A stretch of DNA of 64,000 bases from CALCCV01 sp964388665 (GCA_964388665.1 CAYMBJ010000006.1:1-64000); one strand, 5' to 3'. Counted from the first letter of the stretch, positions 9,656 through 19,111 are shown. Made by a program: numbers and translations. The notes: generated from the sequence alone by a model not told the origin.

Positions 9656-9842
9656 GGCCCTCTATCCTTAGGTGTGTGCAAGTATTTTCTACAGAAGCAA
9701 TCTGGCCTCGGCTCAAAATCTTATGCGTCATTAAACCGTGCATCTAAAAAAATGAATGCTAAACCACTTTTCCGCAACATGTATTTTATGACCTAGCGCA
9801 AAAGCTTTGGGAATTGCTCAGCTTCCGCGCTGAAATGAATCT

Positions 9843-10628
9843 ATGAAAACACACCTACTTCCCCTATCCGACTTTAAGCCTCAACAAATTGCGAAGATCA
9901 CCTGTGTCGCGACTGACATAGACGACACGCTGACAAACGACGGCCAGCTCCAGGCCGCAGCCTACCAAGCCCTTTGGGATCTTGCAGATGCAGGCATTTC
10001 AGTTGTTCCCGTCACTGGACGTCCGGCTGGATGGTGCGAAATGATTGCTAGACTATGGCCGGTGACAGCCGTCGTCGGCGAGAACGGGGCATTTTATTTT
10101 AGCTACGATCGAGCTAACAAAAAAATGAATCGTTTTTTTTACCAAAAACCCGACCAAAGAATAATGGAACTGCAGCAAGAAATTTTAACCAAGGTCCCCG
10201 GCTCTGCTGTAGCCTCTGATCAGTTTTGTCGTCTTTTTGATTTGGCCATCGATTTTTGTGAAGATGTTTTGCCATTGCCAGCCACCGAAGTTGAAAAAAT
10301 TAGACAGATTTTTCTCGACCATGGTGCCATGGCAAAGATCAGCTCCATTCACGTCAATGGCTGGTATGGAAGCTTTAACAAACTCTCCACCACGCTCACC
10401 TATCTCGAAAAAGAATTGGCGATCACCTGTCCGCAGGCAAAACACAAGGTGGCCTTTGTTGGCGATAGTCCTAACGACGAACCAATGTTTGAGTTTTTTC
10501 CAAATTCATTTGCTGTGCGAAACTTTGAGCAATTCATCGCGCAGACTCAACACCACCCCACGTATTTGACCGAGAGCCGAGGTGGTGATGGCTTTGCCGA
10601 AGTGGCCAGACTGCTGCTTAATAAATAG
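9843..10628 (+). CDS. HAD superfamily IIB (Cof/SPP-like) sugar-phosphatase
   Basis: 261 residues. Motif I DIDDTL (27-32) carries the nucleophile and acid Asp residues. VTGRP is motif II, and GDSPNDEPMF is motif IV with the Mg-binding acids. Between motifs II and III lies a C2 alpha/beta cap of the IIB type found in Cof, trehalose-phosphate and mannosyl-phosphoglycerate phosphatases. The substrate, probably a phosphosugar, cannot be named. The gene is isolated on the plus strand, ending 5 bp before the convergent tex stop. The RBS is weak. Confidence 0.85.
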   Translation: MKTHLLPLSDFKPQQIAKITCVATDIDDTLTNDGQLQAAAYQALWDLADAGISVVPVTGRPAGWCEMIARLWPVTAVVGENGAFYFSYDRANKKMNRFFYQKPDQRIMELQQEILTKVPGSAVASDQFCRLFDLAIDFCEDVLPLPATEVEKIRQIFLDHGAMAKISSIHVNGWYGSFNKLSTTLTYLEKELAITCPQAKHKVAFVGDSPNDEPMFEFFPNSFAVRNFEQFIAQTQHHPTYLTESRGGDGFAEVARLLLNK

Positions 10629-10633
10629 ATCTC

Positions 10634-13195
10634 CTATTTTTTTGCTCGAGACTGATTTTTAGTGTCATCGCTCTCAGTTACGCCTGCAAGCGCGGCAAAA
10701 GGGTTGTTGAATGGCGAGCCACCACGTCGAGTGTCAGGACCCCGATCGTGACCACCACCGCGCTGGGGTCCACGTGGGCCACCAGATCGAGTCGAGTGAT
10801 CGTGCCGACCGCCGCCGCCACCACTCCTCGTGTCGCGAGCGCCTGCGCGTGAACCACCCTGTCCACCGGGTGCACCACGAGATGGACCACCCGGCCCGCG
10901 CTGCTGAGGGCGAGGCTGGCCACTGCTGCCGCCTTGAAAGTTTCTTCGCGGACGCTGCTGTTGATCCGCGCCCTCTTTAGCAAACTCACGCTGATCGCCC
11001 CAGGAGCCTGCGGCCGCCCGTTCGGGCGGAGCTTCCAATCTCATACTCAGAGAAATCTGATTTTTTTCTTTATCGACTTTGAGCACTCGCACTTTCACCT
11101 GATCGCCAGGGTTGACCACCTTTCGAGGGTCATCGACAAACTTGTTGGCCAGTTCGCTAATATGAACCAAGCCATCTTGATGAACTCCAATGTCTACGAA
11201 GGCACCAAAATTGGTAACATTGCTAACGATACCTGGGCAGATCATGCCTTCCTGAAGATCTTTAACTTCAAAAATATCATCTCGATACTGAAAGGCCTTG
11301 AATGGATCGCGAGGATCTCGTCCAGGCTTCTCCAATTCAGTGACGATATCTTGAAACGTGAATTCGCCGACCAAGCTCATCCACTTGGTGCGATTTGCCA
11401 AAAGTTTTTTTGCACCTTCGCCAATCAGTTCAGAGACATTCACACCCAGATCCTGAGCCATGTCTCTCACAGCAGCGTACCGCTCAGGATGTATCCCCGT
11501 TGCATCTAAAACTGTTTTGCCATTGATGACCCTTAAAAAGCCAGCCGCTTGTTCAAACACTTTTGTAGAAAATTTTGGAACCTTAAGGAGTTCATCCCGC
11601 TGAGTAAATAGACCCTTCGTCTTGCGATGCTCAGTAATATTGGTGGCCAAGGCCGGACCAATCCCTGAAACGTAGGACAAAAGCTCACGGCTCGCCGTAT
11701 TGAGGTCAACGCCGACCATATTCACACAGGACTCCACGACAGCCTCTAGTGATTTCTTCAGATGGGGCTGACTCACATCGTGTTGGTACTGACCGACGCC
11801 AATGGATTTGGGGTCCACCTTTACTAGCTCGGCCAGAGGGTCTTGCAATCTTCTAGCAATGGAGATGGCTCCACGAACCGTAATGTCCAGATCGGGAAAC
11901 TCTTCGCGCGCCAAATCACTGGCAGAATAAACAGAGGCTCCCGACTCACTGATCATCACCACCGGGATGTCATGCCCCAACTCTTTTAAGACTTTGCGCA
12001 AAAACACTTCAGCCTCGCGCCCGCCAGTGCCATTGCCCACGGCGATGGCTTCTATCTTGATTTGCTTGAGCACTTCGCCAAAAAGCGCTTTTGCCTTTTC
12101 ACCGGCGGCCTCGCCTTGAATCTGTAAAACCGTATGGGAAATAAAATGTCCCGACTTGTCAATCAGCGCGACCTTACAGCCCGTGCGCAAACCGGGATCA
12201 ACACCCAACGTCACCTTGGGCCCAAAAGGACTCGAGAGTAAAAGTTTTCGCACATTTTCCGCAAAAACTTTTATTGCATCTTCATCGGCCTTTTCTTTTA
12301 AAGTGCGGTGCAATTCATTTTCAATGCTTGGCTTTACGTAGACCGTCACCGCCATTTTTGCACACTGAGCTAAAAAGGCGCCAACGGCATTATCAGGATT
12401 GACCGTGGCGAATGCAACGTACTGTGAAAGAATCAGCTGTTCATCGCCAGAAAACTCAAAAGACAGCTCTTCCTCTTGCCAACCTCGGCGCATGGCCAAA
12501 TATCGGTGCGAAGCCTTTTGGTCCATGAGATTTTTAATCGGCTCTTCAAACTCTTTGTACATTTCAAATTTGGAATGAGGCTTGTAACCTTTGGCCGCTT
12601 TTGTGACCGCCTTTCCCTGCTCCAAATAATGCGCTAAAAACGACTTTCGCAAATCGGGTTCATTGGTGATCTTTTCTACCAAAATGTCCTGTGCGCCTTT
12701 GATCGCGTCATCATAGGTTTGAATTTTCTTTTCAATATTAATAAAGTTTTTGGCCTTCATTTCCATGGTCATTGGGTCTTGAAGTACACCGTGTCCCAAA
12801 TCCCAAATCCACTGCGCCAATGGCTCTAGCCCCGCATCGCGAGCGATGGTTGCTTTTGTCTTTTTCTTCTTTTTGAAGGGGCGATAGATCTCTTCGAGCT
12901 CGCCTAAATCCCACGCCACTTCAATTCGACGCTTCACTTCGGAGGACAGATTGCCCTGGTCACCAATCTCTTTGAGCAAAAAGGTCTTGCGCTTAACAAT
13001 CTCATTGAAGGTTTCATGTGCCGAAATCACTTGGCGCACTTGAACTTCATCCAAATTTCCAGTCTTCTCTTTGCGGTACCGCGCGATAAACGGAACGGTT
13101 GCTCCTTCGGAGGTTAACTCAATAACCGCTTGCGAGGATCGCATAGAAACGCCGGGAACATGCTTTTCAAAATACTTCTGGAGGCCTAGATCCAT
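10634..13195 (-). CDS. tex: Tex family S1-domain RNA-binding transcription accessory protein
   Basis: 853 residues from the ATG at 13195; a GTG nine bases upstream is in frame, but the GAGGTGG motif is better spaced for the ATG. Domain order is the Tex N-terminal helical region, a YqgF-like RNase H fold (about 325-460), helix-hairpin-helix (about 500-560, SGIGPALA), and an S1 domain (about 653-718, GIVSNVTNFGAFVDIG). Beyond S1 there is a long Gly/Arg/Gln/Pro-rich tail with RGG and RGP boxes (about 730-830), absent from compact Tex proteins such as that of E. coli and likely adding RNA affinity. Tex is implicated in transcription and stress tolerance, but its exact job is unsettled. Confidence 0.93.
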   Translation of the reverse strand: MDLGLQKYFEKHVPGVSMRSSQAVIELTSEGATVPFIARYRKEKTGNLDEVQVRQVISAHETFNEIVKRKTFLLKEIGDQGNLSSEVKRRIEVAWDLGELEEIYRPFKKKKKTKATIARDAGLEPLAQWIWDLGHGVLQDPMTMEMKAKNFINIEKKIQTYDDAIKGAQDILVEKITNEPDLRKSFLAHYLEQGKAVTKAAKGYKPHSKFEMYKEFEEPIKNLMDQKASHRYLAMRRGWQEEELSFEFSGDEQLILSQYVAFATVNPDNAVGAFLAQCAKMAVTVYVKPSIENELHRTLKEKADEDAIKVFAENVRKLLLSSPFGPKVTLGVDPGLRTGCKVALIDKSGHFISHTVLQIQGEAAGEKAKALFGEVLKQIKIEAIAVGNGTGGREAEVFLRKVLKELGHDIPVVMISESGASVYSASDLAREEFPDLDITVRGAISIARRLQDPLAELVKVDPKSIGVGQYQHDVSQPHLKKSLEAVVESCVNMVGVDLNTASRELLSYVSGIGPALATNITEHRKTKGLFTQRDELLKVPKFSTKVFEQAAGFLRVINGKTVLDATGIHPERYAAVRDMAQDLGVNVSELIGEGAKKLLANRTKWMSLVGEFTFQDIVTELEKPGRDPRDPFKAFQYRDDIFEVKDLQEGMICPGIVSNVTNFGAFVDIGVHQDGLVHISELANKFVDDPRKVVNPGDQVKVRVLKVDKEKNQISLSMRLEAPPERAAAGSWGDQREFAKEGADQQQRPRRNFQGGSSGQPRPQQRGPGGPSRGAPGGQGGSRAGARDTRSGGGGGRHDHSTRSGGPRGPQRGGGHDRGPDTRRGGSPFNNPFAALAGVTESDDTKNQSRAKK

Positions 13196-13298
13196 CTCAT
13201 CCACCTCATTTAATTAATGTGATTGAATCGGGAAATCGTAAATATTGCAGAGCTTGGGGCTAAACACAATACTTCGCTGATCAATTTAAAATAAAGAT

Positions 13299-13517
13299 TT
13301 ATTTGTGACGATACATAATCAACCCATGAGTGGGATCATAGGGCGAGACTCCCACGGTGACTCGGTCCCCAACGACGACACGAATGTTGAATTTGCGCAT
13401 CTTGCCGCAGAGCTTGGCGCTGACTTCAATGCTATTATCAAGTTGAACTTTATAGGTTCCACCAGCCACAACATCTACAACTTTTCCTTCAAATTGCGCT
13501 AGATCGTCTTTCGCCAT
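13299..13517 (-). CDS. infA: Translation initiation factor IF-1
   Basis: 72 residues, the standard IF-1 length, with a single OB fold: MAKDD start, FEGKVVDVVAGGTYKVQLDN, the RKFNIRVVVGDRV strand, and the YDPTHGLIMYR C-terminus. IF-1 occupies the ribosomal A site during initiation. It sits alone, 103 bp upstream of tex on the same strand, and not in a ribosomal-protein operon. Its 5' flank overlaps a possible small gene on the opposite strand. Confidence 0.97.
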   Translation of the reverse strand: MAKDDLAQFEGKVVDVVAGGTYKVQLDNSIEVSAKLCGKMRKFNIRVVVGDRVTVGVSPYDPTHGLIMYRHK

Positions 13518-13554
13518 TCACTATATTTATAGAAATCTTTAAGGACCTTTGCAA

Positions 13555-13728
13555 ATGAATTTATACCAATTTAGATTCAAGATTAGACCTTTGTTGGCTG
13601 CACCTGTGTTGGTTGCAACTGTCGTCGCCTGCTACCTGCAAGCGCACGCTTCAGCGCCTCCGGCCTTGCCGCCTCGGTCTAAACTTGACTTGAAATTGGT
13701 ACTGAAGCGGAATCTGAGTCTGGGCTAA
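13555..13728 (+). CDS. Possible small lipoprotein or exported peptide (57 residues)
   Basis: A short reading frame, ATG to TAA, with AAGGA 8 bases before the ATG. The N-terminus is basic (Arg/Lys at 7-11), followed by a hydrophobic run (LLAAPVLVATVVAC). The Cys at 26 sits in a lipobox-like VVAC; alternatively an AHA-S signal-peptidase I site follows. The rest is Pro-rich, then a cationic-hydrophobic tail (KLVLKRNLSLG). It looks like an entericidin-size lipoprotein or a secreted cationic peptide. It starts only 37 bp from the divergent infA start, so the promoters would have to overlap. I do not recognise a family. Confidence 0.4.
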   Translation: MNLYQFRFKIRPLLAAPVLVATVVACYLQAHASAPPALPPRSKLDLKLVLKRNLSLG

Positions 13729-13731
13729 CTG

Positions 13732-14463
13732 CTATTTACGGTTGCTTATCAGCACCTTTTTGCCAATTTCAAAAAGCACTTCGAGTCGGTCATTTTCATT
13801 ACTCATGACCCAGCCCCAACCAAAAGTTTTATGTTGCAGAGGTCGCAATGCTTCAAAATTGCCCTTGATGCTATAGGCTTGAGCTTTTTCATCCTGAAAT
13901 TTGGCCTGCAACTTTCTCCAGTCCTCGACTGTACCGTCTATTTTCAAATTCCGATTGGCTGAACGACCTGAGCCGTCGGCCTTTATATTCTTCCGCAATG
14001 AACCTGATTTCGCTCGCCCGGCAACAGGCGAAACGACTTCGACGGCTCCAGTCCGAGAGGTCTTTGTTAACTTTTGCTTTTTTATTTTATCAACCTGCTG
14101 TTTTGAAGACATTTGCGCAGAAACCTTTTGCTGTGCCTCAGGCGCATTGTCATTTGCCACATTCTCTTGAGAAGCGGCTCGCTGGGCCGGCGCTTTTGTC
14201 GCAAGCTTTTTATTGGCAACAGGCTGCTGAGCCACTTTGACTGCCTTGGCTGCCTTCAGAGGCTCCGTCCGCTTAGTTTTCGCCGCCTTCCCTGATTCAT
14301 CGTTGCTTTTGTTTTTCGTGAGCTTAGCACCTGCTTTGGCGTTGGTACTGGAACTGGATCTGGAACTGGAATTACCCAATTTTTTTGTCTTTGTGCCAGC
14401 AGATTTCTGCTTGGCTGCTACTTTCAGGGCTTGTCCTTTTGATTTTCCTGTCTTCTTAACCAT
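13732..14463 (-). CDS. Lys/Ala-rich basic protein with a small conserved-looking C-terminal domain
   Basis: 243 residues from the ATG at 14463, preceded by AGGAG at 11 bases; a GTG 12 bp upstream overlaps that RBS and is less likely. Residues 1 to about 175 are low complexity, dominated by Lys, Ala, Ser, Thr and Gln, like histone H1 or Hc1-type tails. The last 60-70 residues are different and look folded: a VEDWRKLQAKFQ helix followed by strands with FGWGWVMSN and LEVLFEIGKKVLI. Nucleic-acid binding is likely from composition; the C-terminal domain I cannot assign. It is divergent from lpxD across about 150 bp. Confidence 0.6.
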   Translation of the reverse strand: MVKKTGKSKGQALKVAAKQKSAGTKTKKLGNSSSRSSSSTNAKAGAKLTKNKSNDESGKAAKTKRTEPLKAAKAVKVAQQPVANKKLATKAPAQRAASQENVANDNAPEAQQKVSAQMSSKQQVDKIKKQKLTKTSRTGAVEVVSPVAGRAKSGSLRKNIKADGSGRSANRNLKIDGTVEDWRKLQAKFQDEKAQAYSIKGNFEALRPLQHKTFGWGWVMSNENDRLEVLFEIGKKVLISNRK

Positions 14464-14611
14464 TTGACGCTTCACTCCTGACTGTTATTTGGACCTTTAC
14501 GCGACGAAAATGTTCCAACATAACAAAATTGTTCAAAACTCTTATGAGCATTGAAGGATTATTTCAACTTTTGAGCAATGATTGACGCTCCTATGTAGAA
14601 GGGTAAATCGC

Positions 14612-15721
14612 ATGAACCCCACAAAAAATAGCAAAAATGTTAGTATTTCGCAAATACTAGGTGCAGATTCTTCAGCAAAATACCTCTCTGGGAGCAAAAA
14701 TATCAGTGTCTCTAAGGTGGTTCCACCTGAGAAACCAGAACAAAATGCCTTGGGATTTGCAATGTCTCAAGATGCTCTTGGTAAACTGGTGGCTGGCCAG
14801 GTAGAAGTCATCATTGTTCCGAATCAAGCCAATTGGCCTCTCCCCTCCAATAATACGACAATTCTCGGGGTCGAATCAGTTAATCAAGCCATGACAAAAA
14901 TTTTACCACTGTTTGACAACAAAGCGGATCGTTTTGCCAGCGCAGCCTTCGCTGTTGTGGACAGAATTTGGCCAAAGACGATCCAATTCGGCAAAAATGT
15001 TCGCGTTGGACCAAATGTTTTTATCGGAGAGAATGTCAGGATTGGTGCAGACACCTGGATCGGCGCCAACTGTGTCATAGAAAACGATGTCACCATCGGC
15101 GAAAACTCAATCCTTCATCCGCTGGTCAGCGTCGGAGCCCAAACTGTTATTGGCAACCGCTGTGAAATTCATTCGCACACCACTATCGGTAGCGATGGCT
15201 TCGGTTATTTTACCGATAAGCAGTTTTCACATCATAAAATTGCGCAGCTGGGCCGAGTGCGAATTGAAGATGACGTGGAGATTGGCGCCAACTGCGCCAT
15301 TGATCGAGGCACTTTGGGCGACACCGTCATTGCCAAAGGCTCCAAGCTCGACAACCTCTGTCATGTGGCTCACAATGTGGAAATCGGCGCAAACTCCCTA
15401 TTGGCAGGAGGCTTTATGGTGGCCGGATCATCAAAAATCGGTGCGCGCAATGTCTACGGAGGTTCTTGCGTCGTCACTGATCATGTGACGACTGCCGACG
15501 GTGTGACTGTCGCGGGTCGCTCGACGGTCACCAATGACATCAAGGAGGCGGGACAGTATGGAGGCTACCCATTGCAGCCTCTTAAAAAATACTTGCGCAA
15601 CTTGGCACAACTTAAGCATCTCTCCGAATTTCGCCGGGACATCTATAAAATTTTAAAAGCATTGCATTTGACAGCGGCAATTGATGAGAATCCATCCACC
15701 ACCAACAAGGAGACCCCATGA
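14612..15721 (+). CDS. lpxD: UDP-3-O-acylglucosamine N-acyltransferase
   Basis: 369 residues. LpxD adds the second acyl chain to UDP-3-O-acyl-glucosamine in lipid A synthesis. The protein has an N-terminal uridine-binding-like region, about ten hexapeptide repeats forming a left-handed beta helix (about 125-310), the SHTTIGSDGFGY segment and the catalytic His254 in VAHNV. The C-terminus is a helical coil. I chose the ATG at 14612 because AGAAGGG lies 8 bases upstream; a TTG at 14582 is also in frame. The gene is not beside fabZ or lpxA here, so it could be a second copy. It overlaps the next gene by 4 bp. Confidence 0.92.
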   Translation: MNPTKNSKNVSISQILGADSSAKYLSGSKNISVSKVVPPEKPEQNALGFAMSQDALGKLVAGQVEVIIVPNQANWPLPSNNTTILGVESVNQAMTKILPLFDNKADRFASAAFAVVDRIWPKTIQFGKNVRVGPNVFIGENVRIGADTWIGANCVIENDVTIGENSILHPLVSVGAQTVIGNRCEIHSHTTIGSDGFGYFTDKQFSHHKIAQLGRVRIEDDVEIGANCAIDRGTLGDTVIAKGSKLDNLCHVAHNVEIGANSLLAGGFMVAGSSKIGARNVYGGSCVVTDHVTTADGVTVAGRSTVTNDIKEAGQYGGYPLQPLKKYLRNLAQLKHLSEFRRDIYKILKALHLTAAIDENPSTTNKETP

Positions 15722-16080
15722 GTTATGAATTTTACAAAGTCGCCCATTTTTTAGGAATATTTTTATTGGCTGCGGGGCTCTTGGCCTATGCGTTTCTCAA
15801 GTGGAACGACAGCACCCCAAAGGCGTCTGTACGAAAATTTTCTGCGATATTCCACGGCGTGGGACTAACTTTTATCTTGGTCAGTGGCTTTGGCCTGCTT
15901 GCGCGACTCAACATGGTTCGTGACCTTCCTGGCTGGGTGTATGTGAAGCTTGCAATTTGGCTTGCCCTCGGCGGCGCCATTGCGCTCGCCAAGCGCTACA
16001 GCAAGGGCACCGTGAGCGTAGCGGTGATTTTGACCCTGTTGGTGGCGGCGGCCTGGACTGCTGTCAACAAGCCCTTTTAA
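15718..16080 (+). CDS. Small four-helix inner-membrane protein
   Basis: 120 residues with four predicted membrane helices (about 5-27, 40-63, 74-92, 97-116) and almost no soluble part. HFLGIF near the start, GVGLTFILVSGFGLL and the KLAIWLALGG helix resemble small SirB/CopD-like or DUF-type membrane proteins, but I cannot assign a family with confidence. The ATG overlaps the lpxD stop (ATGA), so it is co-translated with lpxD. Its TAA stop shares the palindrome TTAA with the stop of the convergent methyltransferase gene. Confidence 0.75.
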   Translation: MSYEFYKVAHFLGIFLLAAGLLAYAFLKWNDSTPKASVRKFSAIFHGVGLTFILVSGFGLLARLNMVRDLPGWVYVKLAIWLALGGAIALAKRYSKGTVSVAVILTLLVAAAWTAVNKPF

Positions 16081-17204
16081 TGTTTCATTTCATATTTTAA
16101 AAAACGACATTCGATAGCGCCATTGTAAACATAGTGGCGCTGGCTGGATTTCAAATGCATGTCTTGAATCAAATTTCTATTGCCTGACAGAACCCAGCAC
16201 GACCACCCCGGAAATTTGTGTTTGAGCGTATATCCCAAATCTCTGTAGACATCGCGAAGATTGTCCTCTTCGCCAAGGCGCGCTCCATAAGGCGGATTCA
16301 CAATGGCCATTCCCAACTCCGGAGGACAATCGATGGTCGCAATGTGTTCGCGCTTCCACTCAATAACATGATCCACTCCGGCGCGGCGAGCATTGTCTTT
16401 GGCTTTAATCAAAGTCTGCTTATCCAATTCAAATCCATAAATCTTAAATGGCAAATCTGGTTTTTCTTGATCCATTGCTGCCTCAACAAGCTCATCCCAT
16501 GCCTGAGCATCAAAATTTAACCATTTCTGAAAAGCAAAACGACTGCGCAAAACTCCCGGCGCCACATTTAGGGCCATCAGTGCCGCCTCAATCGCAAATG
16601 TTCCAGCTCCTGTCATCAGGTCCACCAAAGGTTGGTCGCCCGTCCAGCCACTGAGTTTAATCAGTCCAGCTGCTAGATTTTCTTTAAGAGGCGCTTCGCC
16701 GGCCGCCTTGCGGTAGCCGCGCTGAAACAAACCGTCTCCCGATGTATCGAGCGAGACTTGAAATTTATTTCTATTGGCTCTCACCACAATTCGCAAATCG
16801 GGGTTTTTTGCATCCACATCAGGGCGAGAACCTGTTTTTTCGCGAAACTGATCCACAATCGCATCTTTAACTTTGAGAGCAACAAATCGTTGATCGCGCA
16901 TCATGCCGTCACTGACCACCGCATCGACCGCCAGCGTTCCCGTCTCAGGAATGTATTTGGTAAAATCGTGTTTCAAAATTTGACCATAGAGTTCGTCAGG
17001 CTGATAGGCCGTAAAATCCAATATTGGTTTTAGAATTCGTGAGGCCAAGCGTGAATGCAAATTGGCCTTGTAACAACCCGCCCACGGCGATTCAAAAAGA
17101 ACCCCCGTTTTGTGGCGTGCCAGGGTTTTTAGTCCCAGGTCTTGCAATTCTTTTTCGAGAGCTTCGGCCAAGCCGACTGGAGATGAGGCATAGAAATCTG
17201 GCAT
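16077..17204 (-). CDS. THUMP-domain class I RNA methyltransferase (RlmL-like)
   Basis: 375 residues. Domain order is an N-terminal ferredoxin-like/THUMP RNA-binding part (about 1-160, starting FYASSPVGLAEALEKEL) followed by a Rossmann methyltransferase. Motif I is DLMTGAGTFAIEAAL (about 200), and the catalytic NPPYG lies near 304, as in enzymes that methylate exocyclic amines of guanine. It matches the N-terminal half of E. coli RlmKL, which makes m2G2445 in 23S rRNA; the RlmK half is absent. The RBS is AAAGGAAC. It is 57 bp downstream of the ETF-QO stop. Confidence 0.88.
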   Translation of the reverse strand: MPDFYASSPVGLAEALEKELQDLGLKTLARHKTGVLFESPWAGCYKANLHSRLASRILKPILDFTAYQPDELYGQILKHDFTKYIPETGTLAVDAVVSDGMMRDQRFVALKVKDAIVDQFREKTGSRPDVDAKNPDLRIVVRANRNKFQVSLDTSGDGLFQRGYRKAAGEAPLKENLAAGLIKLSGWTGDQPLVDLMTGAGTFAIEAALMALNVAPGVLRSRFAFQKWLNFDAQAWDELVEAAMDQEKPDLPFKIYGFELDKQTLIKAKDNARRAGVDHVIEWKREHIATIDCPPELGMAIVNPPYGARLGEEDNLRDVYRDLGYTLKHKFPGWSCWVLSGNRNLIQDMHLKSSQRHYVYNGAIECRFLKYEMKH

Positions 17205-17261
17205 CGTTTGTTCCTTTCACCTCGATCTCTTCTGCCCACCTGCCCAGCTGGCCGTGTATGA

Positions 17262-19055
17262 TCAAGTCTCGGTGTATTTAGGACCACCGCCTCCCTCGGG
17301 CGCAGTCCATTCGATATTGTCGAAGGGACACTTGATATCACAGGTTTTGCAGTGGATGCAATTGGTGTAATTGATTTGTAAATCATACCCACTTCCACCA
17401 TTTTTAGTCGAAGGCAGCATCTCATATACGCTCGCAGGGCAAAAGGGCACGCAAGGTGACTTGTACTGAGGCTCACAAACAGTTCGGCAGATGTCCCCAT
17501 CCTGCAAAATCAGGTGGTTTGGAGAATCCTCATCGTGGCTAGTTCTGGTTAAGTAAACTGACGAAAGTTTATCAAAAAAAAGCTTCCCATCTGGTTTTGG
17601 CAGCTGCAATTCGGGTTGATTGAGCGGCGCCGGCCCCCAGACTTCAAAATACTTTTCTGTCGTCAAAGAGTCCTTTTCGGTGGACATATTATCAGAAAGC
17701 CCGCGGCCGCCCGTGATCTCTTGAATGGCCAAAAGCGGAAGTGACGCGAAGATGCCCTTGCTTAGCGTTTGATGAAAGTTTCTCACTCGATAGAGTTCGC
17801 TCTTAACAAAGGAAGCATGCAATTTCTTTTCATAGCTTTTTAAAGTGACTTTAGAAAAGTCACTGTTGGAACTCAGACCCTCAAAAATGGACTCGGCCGC
17901 GCACATGCCCGCCTTCATACCTAGATGTATCCCTTTGAGTTTTTGCACATCCACCATACTTGCGGAGTCACCGCAGACCACCCAACCATCACCATAGAGC
18001 TGCGGAATTGAAAACCACCCACCTGCGGGCAAAGTTTTGCCGCCGTAGGCGATCACTTGGCCGCCCGCCAGCATCTTCTGCAAAAAGGGGTGAGTCTTCA
18101 GACGTTGCAATTCGCGGTGGGGATCCAGAAGTGGATCCCTAGAATCCAGATACGCCACCAAGCCCAGGCTCACACGATCACCAGACAGGGTATAAAGAAA
18201 GGTTCCGCCAATGGATTCTTTTAGCGGAAAGCCCAGCGTGTGAATCACTTGACCGGCCTCAATCGTTCCGGGAGGGCACTGAATGATTTCTTTTACGCCC
18301 TCTTCAAACACTTCTGGATTTTTACCCTCGCGCAAATTCAATTTGCGCGCATGCTTGCGAAACAAAGAGCCGCGAGGACCTTCCGCAAAAACCACAACTT
18401 TGCTCTTAAGGATCAGGCCTGGTTCAAAATTGGCTTTGGGTTGACCGTTTTTATCCAAGCCCTTATCCCCTGTTCGAACTCCCACCACTTTGTCATTTTC
18501 GTAGATGACTTCGACCGCTGCAAATCCTGGAAAAATATTTACGCCTTTGCTCTCGCACTGCTGGCCCAACCATCGGTTAAATTTCGAAAGAGAAATGAGG
18601 TAATTACCGTGATTTTGAAAGGGAGGAGGCGTAATTGGCATTTTGATGGCTGAGTCTTGAGTTAAAAAATAAACGGCATCCTTTTTAACTTCTGAATCGA
18701 TCGGACAACCCAACTCTTTGTAATTGGGCAAGAGCTCTTTGAGAGCGCTGGGATTGAGCACGGCACCCGAAACACTGTGGGCCCCCACCTCTTGGCCTTT
18801 TTCAAGCACTGCCACCATGGGATCTAGCTTGTTTTCAGGATTTTTGGTGTTGTGGTCTTCAATTTTTTGCATCAATGCCAGCGCACAAGAAAGCCCCGCA
18901 GCACCGCCCCCAACAATCAGAACATCGACGTCCATCGTTTCGCGCTCCACATCAAGTGGCATCAGCGCGCCCACTCTTGTCTCCACAGCTTCCGGGCGTT
19001 TCTTTTCACGATTTTCAAAAGTCTCGCGAGTGAGTTTGATCTCCGAAGTTCCCAT
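17262..19055 (-). CDS. Electron-transfer flavoprotein-ubiquinone oxidoreductase
   Basis: 597 residues. It passes electrons from reduced ETF (fatty-acid and amino-acid oxidation) to quinone at the membrane. The FAD-binding GGGAAGLSCAL motif is at 47-57. The middle shows GKTLPAGGWF and VCGDSASMVDVQKLKGIHLGM, diagnostic of this family. The C-terminal ferredoxin-like domain carries CIHCKTCDIKCP for a 4Fe-4S cluster. The length is close to mitochondrial and proteobacterial ETF-QO. No etfAB genes are in the window. An RBS-like AAAGGAC precedes the ATG. Confidence 0.95.
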   Translation of the reverse strand: MGTSEIKLTRETFENREKKRPEAVETRVGALMPLDVERETMDVDVLIVGGGAAGLSCALALMQKIEDHNTKNPENKLDPMVAVLEKGQEVGAHSVSGAVLNPSALKELLPNYKELGCPIDSEVKKDAVYFLTQDSAIKMPITPPPFQNHGNYLISLSKFNRWLGQQCESKGVNIFPGFAAVEVIYENDKVVGVRTGDKGLDKNGQPKANFEPGLILKSKVVVFAEGPRGSLFRKHARKLNLREGKNPEVFEEGVKEIIQCPPGTIEAGQVIHTLGFPLKESIGGTFLYTLSGDRVSLGLVAYLDSRDPLLDPHRELQRLKTHPFLQKMLAGGQVIAYGGKTLPAGGWFSIPQLYGDGWVVCGDSASMVDVQKLKGIHLGMKAGMCAAESIFEGLSSNSDFSKVTLKSYEKKLHASFVKSELYRVRNFHQTLSKGIFASLPLLAIQEITGGRGLSDNMSTEKDSLTTEKYFEVWGPAPLNQPELQLPKPDGKLFFDKLSSVYLTRTSHDEDSPNHLILQDGDICRTVCEPQYKSPCVPFCPASVYEMLPSTKNGGSGYDLQINYTNCIHCKTCDIKCPFDNIEWTAPEGGGGPKYTET

Positions 19056-19111
19056 CTAAATAGTCCTTTCCCATCCACATTTCGACCAAGATTCAATTTT
19101 TAAAAAGGTTG

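Noticed and set aside
10678..10989. Open frames on both strands over the Gly/Arg-rich part of tex
   Set aside because: Low-complexity GC-rich coding DNA gives long shadow frames; the tex reading is the only one with a known domain.
14582..14611. Earlier TTG start for lpxD
   Set aside because: A proper RBS is placed before the ATG at 14612, and the extra ten residues do not match the family.
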